A DNA stretch of 64,000 nucleotides from Clostridia bacterium UC5.1-1D10 (GTDB taxonomy: Bacteria > Bacillota > Clostridia > Lachnospirales > Anaerotignaceae): assembly GCA_001304995.1 (NCBI GenBank), contig BBZU01000005.1, forward strand, positions 1 through 64,000. Reading direction: 5' to 3'. Below are positions 1 through 7,760 of the stretch, piece by piece. Every line of letters begins with the position of its first letter. Positions within the stretch are counted from its first letter, which is position 1. The notes under the pieces are model-generated. The model did no database searches. It was not told the DNA's origin and saw nothing but the letters and a program-made list of their open reading frames with translations. The position numbers and the translations under genes are program-made.

Positions 1-53
1 AAAAGTTTGATTGTATTCGGTTTTGAAGGTGTAGATCTTCAAGAATTACATAT

Positions 54-172
54 TTCCGGTGATGATGCGCTCAGGGGACACACCCGTTCCCATTCCGAAC
101 ACGACGGTTAAGACCTGAGCGGTCGATGGTACTTGGTGGGAAGCTGCCTGGGAGAGTAGATGGTCGCCGGAA
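54..172 (+). rRNA. rrf: 5S ribosomal RNA
   Basis: The stretch has the typical 5S core: a closing stem in which TTCCGG near 54 pairs with CCGGAA ending at 172, the central block around ACACCCGTTCCCATTCCGAA (91-110), and the late GGGAGAGTAG block. The length of about 119 bases is normal. It is probably the last gene of an rRNA operon whose 16S and 23S genes lie left of the window, and a strong terminator follows at once. Ends are estimated from the pairing and could be off by one or two bases. Confidence 0.93.
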
Positions 173-180
173 TCCAGTAA

Positions 181-213
181 AAAGAACTTCAAAGTCATTT
201 GAAGTTCTTTTTT
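181..213 (+). terminator. Intrinsic terminator of the rRNA operon
   Basis: AAAGAACTTCAAA pairs with TTTGAAGTTCTTT across a four-base loop and runs into a T tract. It lies directly after the 5S gene. Confidence 0.88.
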
Positions 214-297
214 ATATGTTTTGTTTGACAGTAAAATCCATTCGTGATAGAATTGTGCGCATCGACTAAATTTGTCAAAAAGAAAGAAGATGTGCTT

Positions 298-730
298 ATG
301 AAGAAAATAAAATCTCTTTTGGGTTCTGTATTTGGATATGGTTTTCTTTTCGAAATTGTTTTGCTTATTGTGTTTGTGTTAGCCTGTTTTGGTGGTGTTA
401 TCATGCACTTTTTTGGGTTTTATTACGAATCTGTATGGAAACTGATGCTCTTTTTTATCTTATCCGGATTGGTTGGATTGCCTTTGGAATTGGTTGCAAA
501 AGGAGTACCCAAAGCACTTTTTGGCGTTTAATAAAATTTCTGTTGGTTTTGCCAGAGGAATATTTTTCATTTTAGATGTGTTATCGACAATGGTATCTAT
601 GATTGTAGTAGACTATTTTATAGAAAGTGTTTCTGCAACATTGCGGTCTGTGGTTGTGATTGCAGTAATCATTGCAATTCTTTCTGTTAAAGATATTGGA
701 AAACCCAAAAAAGAAAACGTGGAACTGTAA
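298..730 (+). CDS. Small YrvL-like integral membrane protein, frameshifted
   Basis: This is a protein of roughly 143 residues with about four hydrophobic segments and no soluble domain. The start at 298 (MKKIKSLLG) follows a weak AGAAAGAAG ribosome site. The motif GLPLELVAKGVPKAL and the spacing of membrane helices resemble the Bacillus YrvL family, which in B. subtilis affects expression of the lipoteichoic acid synthase gene yfnI; that resemblance is from memory and is only moderate. The reading frame breaks in the T5 run at 518-522; removing one T joins ...KALLAFNKISVG and gives one continuous protein ending at 730. It stands alone between two terminators, so it is probably monocistronic. 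The alternative is an unrelated hypothetical membrane protein. Confidence 0.6.
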
Positions 731-753
731 GAAGAACCTTACAGTTCTTTTTT
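722..753 (+). terminator. Intrinsic terminator
   Basis: GAACTGTAAG pairs with CTTACAGTTC around a six-base loop and is followed by six T. It overlaps the stop codon of the small membrane protein gene. Confidence 0.88.
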
Positions 754-824
754 ATAGGCAAATATTGAAGAATTCATAGGCAGATTGTATACTAGAAGAA
801 ATCATCGGAAAGGGGAGGACGAAT

Positions 825-2984
825 ATGGAGGATGTTTTACAGGGGCTGAATGCAGCGCAATATGAGGCGGTTACCACGACGGAGGGAATGGTGCGTGTCA
901 TTGCCGGAGCCGGTTCTGGGAAAACCCGTGCTTTGTCGCGGCGTTTTGCCTATCTGGTCAATGAAATCGGGATTTTGCCGGGGAATATCCTCTGTGTGAC
1001 CTTTACCAACAAATCAGCCAATGAAATGCGTCAGAGAATCCATTTGCTGACGGGGGATAATGACACAGGATATATCAATACTTTCCATGGTTTCTGTGTT
1101 TCCGTATTGCAGGAGGACAGCTATGCGGTGCAGTATCCAAAGAGTTTTCTGGTGCTGGATCATGCGGATATTGACGCTATGCTGAAAATTATTTACGAAG
1201 AACGCGGGCTGACTCTGCGCAATATGACATTCAGTAAAGCCAGAGATATGATCGAAATCCGCAAATTAAAAAAAGATCCGTTGTATTATCTGGATTTGAT
1301 TCAGATGTCTTTGGAAGAATTGCAGGAAAAATATAAAACAGCCGTAGAAACACAGGACATTATCTTCTATGGTTATTTGTATCAGCAGAAAAAATGTTTT
1401 GGGCTGGATTATGATGATTTGATTCTTTTTACCCTCTATATTTTTGAGCAGAATGAGGAAATCCGGGAAAAATGGCAAAAACGGCTGGAATATATCATGA
1501 TCGATGAGTTTCAGGATATTGACAAACTACAATATCGTTTGATGGAAGTGCTTTGTGGGTATCATAAAAACCTTTTTATTGTAGGAGATCCAGATCAGAC
1601 CATTTACACATGGCGTGGCGCTGATGTGAAGTTTTTGTTGGATTTTGACAAGCATTTTCCGGGTGTGAAAACCATTATGATGATGGAAAATTACCGTTCT
1701 ACACCGGAAATCCTTTCTGTGGCAAATTCGCTTATAGCCAAAAATCAAAATCGTATGCAGAAAGATTTGCTGCCAACTCTTCCCGGCGGAAAACCTGTCC
1801 TTTGTCATCATGGAAAAACGGCAGAAGAAGAGGCAATATGGATGGCGAAGAAAATAGAAGAACTGCATCAAGATGGAGTTCCTTACAGAGAAATAACCAT
1901 TCTATATCGTGCCCATTATCTGACACGAACCGTTGAGGAGGTTTTTCTCAAGGAAAAAATTCCCTATACCATTTACAGCGGCATCCAGTTTTTTGGACGG
2001 ATGGAAATCAAAGACGCCCTTTCTTATTTGCGTATGCTGGCATATAAGGATGATTTGTCCTTTGCAAGGATTGCCAATGTTCCTAAACGGAATTTAGGAG
2101 AACGGCGTATGGCGTTTTTGCGAGAATATGCGGAACAGAACCAATGCAGTTTATACGATGCGCTGCGGAAAAATCTGGAGCATGAGATGATGAAAGGAAC
2201 AAAGGCGGCAAGTTTTGTATCTTTGATTGAAAATCTGGCATCCAATGTGGCGGAAAGACCTGTTTCGGAAGTCTTATCGGAAATTCTGGATATGAGCGGA
2301 TATGAAAAAATGCTGCGTACAGAAGGCAGTCAGGAGCGTTTGGACAATCTGGCGGAATTGAAACAGTCCATTTATGAATACGAAACCACATGCGGCGAGG
2401 AAGCCACATTGGAGCATTATTTGACCCATGTGGCGTTATTTACCAACAGTGACCTGGAGAGCGGAAAAGACCAGGTGCGCATGATGACGGTGCATTCTGC
2501 AAAAGGTCTGGAGTTTCCATATGTCTTTTTGTGTGGCATGAATGAAGGGATTTTCCCTTCCAGAAAAACAAACACAAAACAGGCCATGGAAGAAGAACGT
2601 CGTCTGGCTTTTGTAGCAGTTACCAGAGCGGAAAAGGGCCTGTTCCTGACAGAAGCAGAGGGGCGGAACTTTGATGGTTCCATGCGGTATCCTTCCCGTT
2701 TTTTGCTGGATATTGACGAAAAATATCTGACTCATACGGAACCTTTGGCGAAAGACAGATATGCGGAAGCGCGATGCTATATTGCAGGAAAAGAGCGATA
2801 TTTGGAGGAGCAGGAAAAAGGTGCAAGTTTCATTTCAGGAGATCGGATTCAACATCCTATTTTCGGAAAAGGGTCTATATTGGAGGTGGACACAGAAAGA
2901 GGAGCGTATTTGATCCGTTTTGATGAAATGGAGACCTTCAGAAGTATTTCTATACGGGCAAAGCTGGAAAAAATTGACTTTTAG
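825..2984 (+). CDS. pcrA: UvrD/PcrA-type ATP-dependent DNA helicase
   Basis: This is a superfamily 1A 3'-5' helicase of 719 residues, close to the usual PcrA length. It would unwind DNA in nucleotide excision and mismatch repair and clear RecA filaments. Visible motifs in order are Walker A AGAGSGKT at about 27-34, the Walker B box IDEFQDID near 226, motif III VGDPDQTIYTWRG near 253, VHSAKGLEF near 556 and AVTRAE near 598. The carboxyl end carries GDRIQHPIFGKGSI, a short domain typical of PcrA rather than of RecB or Rep. The ATG at 825 follows GGGGAGG at good spacing. The gene is transcribed alone. A UvrD paralogue rather than the essential PcrA cannot be excluded, because Clostridia may carry several. 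Confidence 0.93.
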   Translation: MEDVLQGLNAAQYEAVTTTEGMVRVIAGAGSGKTRALSRRFAYLVNEIGILPGNILCVTFTNKSANEMRQRIHLLTGDNDTGYINTFHGFCVSVLQEDSYAVQYPKSFLVLDHADIDAMLKIIYEERGLTLRNMTFSKARDMIEIRKLKKDPLYYLDLIQMSLEELQEKYKTAVETQDIIFYGYLYQQKKCFGLDYDDLILFTLYIFEQNEEIREKWQKRLEYIMIDEFQDIDKLQYRLMEVLCGYHKNLFIVGDPDQTIYTWRGADVKFLLDFDKHFPGVKTIMMMENYRSTPEILSVANSLIAKNQNRMQKDLLPTLPGGKPVLCHHGKTAEEEAIWMAKKIEELHQDGVPYREITILYRAHYLTRTVEEVFLKEKIPYTIYSGIQFFGRMEIKDALSYLRMLAYKDDLSFARIANVPKRNLGERRMAFLREYAEQNQCSLYDALRKNLEHEMMKGTKAASFVSLIENLASNVAERPVSEVLSEILDMSGYEKMLRTEGSQERLDNLAELKQSIYEYETTCGEEATLEHYLTHVALFTNSDLESGKDQVRMMTVHSAKGLEFPYVFLCGMNEGIFPSRKTNTKQAMEEERRLAFVAVTRAEKGLFLTEAEGRNFDGSMRYPSRFLLDIDEKYLTHTEPLAKDRYAEARCYIAGKERYLEEQEKGASFISGDRIQHPIFGKGSILEVDTERGAYLIRFDEMETFRSISIRAKLEKIDF

Positions 2985-3072
2985 TGCATATATAATAGGA
3001 AAATTAGAAAATAATTTACTAAAATATTTCCTGATGAGATTTACGAAAACAAAAAAGAGGCAGAGAAATATA

Positions 3073-3262
3073 TTATTCCTCTACCTCTAATTTCGTTAAG
3101 GCATATTCGATACATAAAAGAATCAGTTCGTTTCTGGTGCGTCCTGTGTTGTTTGCTGCATGATCCAGTTTTTTCACGATTTCCATGGGAAGTCTTGCAG
3201 AAACAACAGATGTTTCGCCATAGTTCTTTTTTTACTTTCACAACAAATTTTTCTTTTTCCAT
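3073..3262 (-). CDS. Ribbon-helix-helix (CopG/Arc-like) small protein, frameshifted
   Basis: Read on the minus strand from the ATG at 3262 (after AGGTGA), the gene starts MEKEKFVVKVKK and, after one base is removed from the A7 run at 3227-3233, continues as YGETSVVSARLPMEIVKKL and ends ...CIEYALTKLEVEE, 62 residues. The pattern of a beta strand followed by two helices (SVVSARLPMEIVKKLDHAA, then TGRTRNELILLCIEYAL) matches ribbon-helix-helix DNA-binding proteins such as CopG or Arc. These act as dimeric repressors, often of plasmid or toxin-antitoxin genes. No toxin partner is visible here. As sequenced, the frame is broken, so a standard gene caller would report only an unrelated-looking product. 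Confidence 0.6.
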
Positions 3263-3552
3263 AAATTTCACCTCATATGTAAGCAATTCAAATTCTGTAC
3301 TAATACTATATTACAATGGTAAACAGGTTTTGAAAAGAGGTAAAAACTTAAGAAATTTTACGAAAACAAAGGAAAAATATTCTGATGTATTTTTTTGTAA
3401 GCATTGCAACTCTATACAATATCACTGTATTTCCTATCAAAATACTTTGCTTTTTTGGTGTATTTATACTGTAATAGAAAAAACAATTAAGAAAAATTAA
3501 AGATGGCGGGAATTGTGTAAAAAAAATCCCAGATTCTTTCCCAGAAACATAC
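3263..3552. other. AT-rich intergenic region, no gene seen
   Basis: Between the ribbon-helix-helix gene and the DegV terminator I see no coding pattern with a ribosome site. On the minus strand a weak promoter (TTTTCA, 17 bases, TAATAT) lies just upstream of the ribbon-helix-helix gene. Confidence 0.4.
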
Positions 3553-3590
3553 AAAAAATCCCCCTTTTTCATGAATGGAAAAGGGGGATT
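3553..3590 (-). terminator. Intrinsic terminator of the degV gene
   Basis: AATCCCCCTTTT pairs with AAAAGGGGGATT (3558-3590) around a short loop. Read on the minus strand the stem runs into GATTTTTTG, so it ends the degV transcript. Confidence 0.85.
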
Positions 3591-3602
3591 CTATTGTGCA
3601 AT

Positions 3603-4496
3603 TTATAAAGAATAGCATTCATATCGTTTTGCGATGCAAATACCTGTGGTACCAGGCCCTGTATGAGAGGCGATGGTGGCACCAATCTGAAGGGGAGATA
3701 CCAGTTCCAACTGCGGCAGTTCCGCTTTCAGTAATGCTTCGGTGGGGACGATTTCTTCAGTCAAATCAGTGATACCTATCATAGCAATATAATCAGCGGG
3801 ATTTTCACCACTTTTCTGGAAATGTTCCACAGTCAGTTTCACCAGTTCCGCAATGCCTTTTTTGCGGCTGCGTGTGGCACCGCCTACATGGATTTCGCCA
3901 TCCCGTAATATGATGATGGGTTTGATTTTTAGAATATTGCTGGATAATGCGGCGATTTTACCGATTCTGCCGCCGTGCTGCAAATGAGTCAGGCCGCCAA
4001 TCATAAATATGATACGGGTATCTTTCTTTGCCTGTTCCAAATAGGAAACCACTTCTTCCAGGGATTTTCCGTCCTGCTGCATCCGTGCTGCTTCCATCAG
4101 GAGCAGTGCCTGAGAGCCGGTGGCGTTGTAGCTGTCTACAATGTGTATTTTGGCTTCTGGAAATTCTTCTTCCAGCATAAGTTTTGCTGTCAGTGCTGAC
4201 TGCATGGAACCGCTGAGTGTATGGGTAATATGCAGGCTCAGAATGTCTTTCCCTGCTTGGAGTGCAGGTGTAAAAGCCTCTACAAAGTCGTGGACAGAGG
4301 GCAGGGAAGTTTTGGGAAATCCTTTTTCCTCTATCAAATGATGGTAGAAATGTTCCAGTGTCAGTTCCTTTAATTCTTTCATATATGTTTTTCCGTCAAA
4401 AGAAACGTAAAAAGGAACTGTGGAAATATGATAGGAGTTTTGTGCCTCAAGGGTTAAATCACAGGCACCGTCACTGAAAATTTGAAATGAATGCAT
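3603..4496 (-). CDS. DegV family fatty-acid-binding protein
   Basis: The 297-residue product begins MHSFQIFSDGACDLTLEAQN, and SDGACDL is the first conserved DegV block. A second is SLHITHTLSGSMQSA near residues 91-105, and a third is GGLTHLQHGGRIGKI. DegV (FakB-like) proteins bind a fatty acid in a buried pocket; some members hand it to the kinase FakA for phosphorylation and use in phospholipid synthesis. No fakA-like gene is near. The start at 4496 follows AAAGGA on the minus strand. Length and domain content are normal. The family assignment is firm; the actual lipid and whether it serves a Fak system are unknown. Confidence 0.93.
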   Translation of the reverse strand: MHSFQIFSDGACDLTLEAQNSYHISTVPFYVSFDGKTYMKELKELTLEHFYHHLIEEKGFPKTSLPSVHDFVEAFTPALQAGKDILSLHITHTLSGSMQSALTAKLMLEEEFPEAKIHIVDSYNATGSQALLLMEAARMQQDGKSLEEVVSYLEQAKKDTRIIFMIGGLTHLQHGGRIGKIAALSSNILKIKPIIILRDGEIHVGGATRSRKKGIAELVKLTVEHFQKSGENPADYIAMIGITDLTEEIVPTEALLKAELPQLELVSPLQIGATIASHTGPGTTGICIAKRYECYSL

Positions 4497-4715
4497 GAAG
4501 TCCGTCCTTTCATTGTGTGGATATCAATACCAACTGATACTACTATAACAGAAGAAAACAGGGAACGCAATAGAGAATAACGGATAATCTAGTATAAAAA
4601 ACTATATGAGTGGAGAAAGCTTGAAAATAAAAGGTTTTTTAAGAGGGGATATATTTTTTGTCGAAGGATTAAAGATTCTCAGTGTAATATTTTCATAAAA
4701 ATACTAAGGGATACC

Positions 4716-4744
4716 TTGTCAAACCATAAAAAAGTTGATAAACT
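4716..4744 (+). promoter_or_regulatory. Candidate sigma-A promoter for the yacL leader
   Basis: TTGTCA at 4716-4721 and TAAACT at 4739-4744 are separated by 17 bases. It lies upstream of the leader hairpin that precedes yacL. Confidence 0.5.
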
Positions 4745-4800
4745 TTGATTACGGTAAAGCGATGATGGAAATTTCACATGATGCCATAGGCAAAACGTGC

Positions 4801-4855
4801 GACAGAGGGAATTTTCTTTGAACGGATCAGGAACGTGCCCTCTGTATTTTTATCA
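4801..4855 (+). terminator. Terminator-like hairpin in the yacL leader
   Basis: ACAGAGGG near 4802 can pair with CCCTCTGT near 4841 across a loop of about 30 bases, followed by ATTTTTAT. It lies between a candidate promoter and the yacL gene, so it may attenuate the operon. The rest of the 397-base gap between degV and yacL shows no gene. Confidence 0.5.
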
Positions 4856-4893
4856 TAGAATACCGAAATGAATACAATAAGGAGGTGAGAGAG

Positions 4894-5976
4894 ATGAAGC
4901 GACTGTTAAAAATTATTATCAGCTTGTTGGTTACGGCGGCAATGTTTGCCATTGTTCATCTGGTGCTTCAGCTGAATGTGTTCCATTTCAGCAGCCCTAA
5001 CCGTTTTGCGGCGTACTTTCCGGCAGGATTGGCAATTTTATTCGGACTCATATTTTACTTTATTATCTCGTCGTCAGTGACAGATCTGCTGATGAAGCGT
5101 TTATCCCAGACAGAAGAAAAACTTTCCAGAATGAATGTGAAAGAACTGGTCTTTTCCGTTTTCGGCTGCCTGATCGGTTTGGTGATTGCCAATCTGATTG
5201 GTCTGGCTTTCAGCGGCTTTGGCCCTATGGGGACATTCATTGTGGTTCTGCTGAACATTCTGTTTGGTGTGCTGGGGTTCCGTGTGGCGAGAAAGAAAAA
5301 AGATGAGGTTAATGTGACTAATCTGCAGCGTATTCTGATACAGCAGAATCCCATGAAGCAGGAAAGTGAAATCTACGGCAGACCGAAGATTCTGGATACC
5401 AGTGTTATCATTGATGGCAGAATTATGGATCTGCTCCAGACAGGTTTTATTGAAGGGAAAATCATCATTCCCGATTTTGTACTAGAAGAGCTGCGCCACA
5501 TTGCTGACTCTGCTGATGGCCTGAAACGCAACAGAGGACGCAGGGGTCTGGATATTCTGAATGAAATTCAAAAACAGCTTATGGTTCCCGTAGAAATTCA
5601 GGAGTTTACCACATCCCAGCCCATGGAAGTGGATTCCATGCTGCTGAAGATGGCAGAAAGCTTGGATGCTTTTGTGGTGACCAACGACTTTAACCTGAAT
5701 AAAGTAGCGGAGTTCCAGGGTGTTCGTGTTTTGAATATCAACGAACTGGCAAATGCCATCAAGCCTGTGGTACTTCCCGGGGAAGAAATGCAGGTGACCA
5801 TCATCAAAGCTGGCAAAGAACCCGGACAGGGTGTTGCGTATTTGAATGACGGTACTATGATCGTTGTAGATGGCGGCAATAAATTCATCGGGGAAACCAA
5901 AAATGTAGTGGTGACCAGTGTATTGCAGACTGCCGCAGGCAGAATGATCTTTACAAAAATGGTAACAGCGGCTTAA
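4894..5976 (+). CDS. PIN/TRAM domain membrane protein, YacL-like
   Basis: The protein has about 360 residues. The amino half holds four hydrophobic helices (about 5-25, 33-55, 85-105 and 112-132). From about residue 167 a PIN domain begins at ILDTSVIIDGR, with further acidic residues in PDFVLEELR and TNDFNLNK, as expected for a metal-dependent RNase fold. A TRAM domain, predicted to bind RNA, occupies the last 60 residues. The architecture is that of B. subtilis YacL, whose substrate is not known. The ATG at 4894 is preferred over the in-frame GTG at 4885, because that GTG overlaps the GGAGG ribosome site. It heads the yacL-ispD-rnhA group, as yacL often precedes ispD in Firmicutes. Confidence 0.9.
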   Translation: MKRLLKIIISLLVTAAMFAIVHLVLQLNVFHFSSPNRFAAYFPAGLAILFGLIFYFIISSSVTDLLMKRLSQTEEKLSRMNVKELVFSVFGCLIGLVIANLIGLAFSGFGPMGTFIVVLLNILFGVLGFRVARKKKDEVNVTNLQRILIQQNPMKQESEIYGRPKILDTSVIIDGRIMDLLQTGFIEGKIIIPDFVLEELRHIADSADGLKRNRGRRGLDILNEIQKQLMVPVEIQEFTTSQPMEVDSMLLKMAESLDAFVVTNDFNLNKVAEFQGVRVLNINELANAIKPVVLPGEEMQVTIIKAGKEPGQGVAYLNDGTMIVVDGGNKFIGETKNVVVTSVLQTAAGRMIFTKMVTAA

Positions 5977-5985
5977 AGAGAGAAG

Positions 5986-6018
5986 GGAGGCGTAAAAAAT
6001 TTGCGCCTCCTGTTTTTT
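5986..6018 (+). terminator. Hairpin with T tract between yacL and ispD
   Basis: GGAGGCG pairs with CGCCTCC (6004-6010), followed by TGTTTTTTGG. The T tract overlaps the ispD ribosome site region, so it would act as partial termination inside the operon. Confidence 0.7.
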
Positions 6019-6033
6019 GGAAGGAGAATGACC

Positions 6034-6735
6034 ATGGGGGAAAAACTTCGCTGCACAGCCATCATCATGGCGGCAGGAAAAGGAAAACGGATGCAGACAG
6101 CAGTCAGCAAACAGTTTTTACCCGTTTGCGGAAAAGAAATTCTGGCGTGGACAGTGGATGTCTTTGAGAAAAGTCCTTTGGTAGACAAAATCCTGCTTAT
6201 GGCAAGTGCAGACGGCAAGGAAGATGTGCAGAACCTTTGGAACAACTATGGATGGAAAAAAGTTGCCGCTGTGCTGGAAGGCGGCAAGGAACGGCAGAAT
6301 TCTGTGGCAAATGGTCTGGCGGCTGTGGGAGAAGATACAGATATTGTGCTCATCCATGATGGCGTGCGTCCTTTTGTGACAGAAGAAATGATTGCAGATA
6401 GTATTGCAGCAGCACAGGAATATGGCGGCGCTGTCATTGGTGTACCTGCAAAAGACACCATCAAAGTTTGTTCTGCGGATGGTCTGGCTGTGGAAACACC
6501 GGACAGAAGCACATTATGGCAGATTCAAACGCCCCAAACTTTTCAGCGGAATCTCATTGTCAATGCCTATGAGAAAGCGGACAAGGATGGTTTTCTGGGA
6601 ACAGACGACGCTTCTGTGGCAGAATTTGCGGGACATCAGGTAAAGGTGGTCATGGGCAGCTATCGCAATATTAAAATTACCACCAAAGAAGATCTGGTCA
6701 TTGCGGAAGCATTTTTAAAGGAGGAAGGTCATTGA
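6034..6735 (+). CDS. ispD: 2-C-methyl-D-erythritol 4-phosphate cytidylyltransferase
   Basis: IspD joins CTP to 2-C-methylerythritol 4-phosphate, the third step of the MEP isoprenoid pathway, in the cytoplasm. The product of 233 residues has the nucleotide-binding start CTAIIMAAGKGKRM (residues 8-21) and the conserved block LIHDGVRPFV near 106-115, followed by VPAKDTIK and DRSTLWQIQTPQ. The ATG at 6034 lies seven bases after AAGGAG; the in-frame ATG at 6028 is too close and the TTG at 6001 lies in the upstream hairpin. It ends inside the start of rnhA. Three more genes of the same pathway occur in the window (dxs, ispG and the downstream ispA), but no ispF is fused or adjacent here. Confidence 0.95.
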   Translation: MGEKLRCTAIIMAAGKGKRMQTAVSKQFLPVCGKEILAWTVDVFEKSPLVDKILLMASADGKEDVQNLWNNYGWKKVAAVLEGGKERQNSVANGLAAVGEDTDIVLIHDGVRPFVTEEMIADSIAAAQEYGGAVIGVPAKDTIKVCSADGLAVETPDRSTLWQIQTPQTFQRNLIVNAYEKADKDGFLGTDDASVAEFAGHQVKVVMGSYRNIKITTKEDLVIAEAFLKEEGH

Positions 6736-7199
6736 AGGCAGTAGAGATTTATACAGACGGTGCCTGTTCCGGAAATCCCGGTGCAGGAGGGTATGGCGTG
6801 GTGCTTCTTTATGGCAGTGCCAGAAAGGAATTGTCAGAAGGCTATCGTCTGACAACCAATAACCGTATGGAAGTTCTGGCAGTTATCAAAGGATTGGAAG
6901 CATTGAAAGAGCCTTGTCAGGTGACCCTTTACAGCGATTCCAAGTATGTGGTTGACGCCATCCAAAAGGGCTGGGTGAAAAAATGGAAAGCCAATGGATG
7001 GTACCGCAATAAGAAGGAAAAAGCCTCTAATGTGGATTTATGGGAACGTCTGCTGGTGCAGCTGGAACGCCATCAGGTTACATTCCAATGGGTAAAAGGC
7101 CACGCGGATAATCCAGGAAATGAACGCTGTGATGAACTGGCAAGAGGTGCCATTGCGGCAGGCAATCTGTTGGAGGACGAAAATTATCAAATGCCCTGA
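6732..7199 (+). CDS. rnhA: Ribonuclease HI
   Basis: RNase HI cuts the RNA strand of RNA-DNA hybrids. The 155-residue protein shows the standard catalytic set: Asp in IYTDGACSGNPG (residues 7-18), Glu in NNRMEVLA, Asp in YSDSKYVV, and the KGHADNPGNERCDELAR block with the last active-site Asp. It starts at TTG 6732, overlapping the ispD stop (ATTGA), which indicates translational coupling. The amino-terminal hybrid-binding domain of larger RNase H1 forms is absent. No terminator is seen before the cold-shock gene promoter. Confidence 0.95.
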   Translation: MKAVEIYTDGACSGNPGAGGYGVVLLYGSARKELSEGYRLTTNNRMEVLAVIKGLEALKEPCQVTLYSDSKYVVDAIQKGWVKKWKANGWYRNKKEKASNVDLWERLLVQLERHQVTFQWVKGHADNPGNERCDELARGAIAAGNLLEDENYQMP

Positions 7200-7261
7200 A
7201 ATACTGGCTTTTCTTGTCGTACAATGTAATATAAATGAAAACTCTGAAGGGGAAATATAGA

Positions 7262-7290
7262 TTGACACTACTAGAAATATATGGTAGTAT
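7262..7290 (+). promoter_or_regulatory. Sigma-A promoter of the cold-shock gene
   Basis: TTGACA at 7262-7267 and TAGTAT at 7285-7290 are spaced by 17 bases. The resulting 5' leader of about 45 bases ends in AGGAGG before the gene. Confidence 0.75.
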
Positions 7291-7339
7291 CGGAATGTAA
7301 CAAATTTTTTATTTTTTTCCAAGTAGGAGGATTTCATCA

Positions 7340-7540
7340 ATGAAAAAAGGTACAGTAAAATGGTTTAACGCAGAAAAAGGTTTCGGTTTTATTTCCGTTC
7401 CCGGCGAAGATGATGTATTCGTACATTTCTCCGCAATCCAGGCTGATGGTTACAAAACTCTGGAAGAAGGCCAGGAAGTAGAATTCGAAGTAGTACAGGG
7501 TGCAAAAGGCCCTCAGGCTGCAAACGTAGTAAAGGCTTAA
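7340..7540 (+). CDS. Cold-shock family nucleic-acid chaperone
   Basis: The 66-residue protein begins [19 protein letters not shown] and contains both RNA-binding motifs of the cold-shock domain, KGFGFI (RNP1) and DVFVHFSAI (RNP2). Such proteins bind single-stranded RNA and DNA and melt RNA structure. Its own promoter, AGGAGG ribosome site and downstream terminator make it a single-gene unit. The exact csp letter cannot be assigned from one sequence. Confidence 0.97.
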   Translation: MKKGTVKWFNAEKGFGFISVPGEDDVFVHFSAIQADGYKTLEEGQEVEFEVVQGAKGPQAANVVKA

Positions 7541-7608
7541 TCAATCTTATTTATAGTCCGTTGATGCAGTTTTGCATTGAGAAATATAATATAACATCGG
7601 TTAGTCAC

Positions 7609-7640
7609 AAAAGCCCCGCGGTATGCCGCAGGGCTTTTTT
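7609..7640 (+). terminator. Intrinsic terminator after the cold-shock gene
   Basis: AAAGCCCCGCGG pairs with CCGCAGGGCTTT around a TATG loop, ending in six T. Confidence 0.92.
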
Positions 7641-7684
7641 GTGCGAAAAATCGCGGAAAATAGACATTTTTTTCCGTACATTGA

Positions 7685-7713
7685 TTGCATCAAAACATCT
7701 GCTGTGATAGAAT
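7685..7713 (+). promoter_or_regulatory. Candidate sigma-A promoter of typA
   Basis: TTGCAT at 7685-7690 and TAGAAT at 7708-7713 with a 17-base spacer, about 48 bases upstream of the typA start. Confidence 0.6.
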
Positions 7714-7760
7714 ACTATGATGTACGTATGAAAAGTGAATGGAGATGGAGAAATTAACTT

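Noticed and set aside
1-53. A tRNA or the 3' end of 23S rRNA at the left edge
   Set aside because: The 53 bases before the 5S gene are AT-rich spacer with no tRNA arms or 23S end motif that I can recognise.
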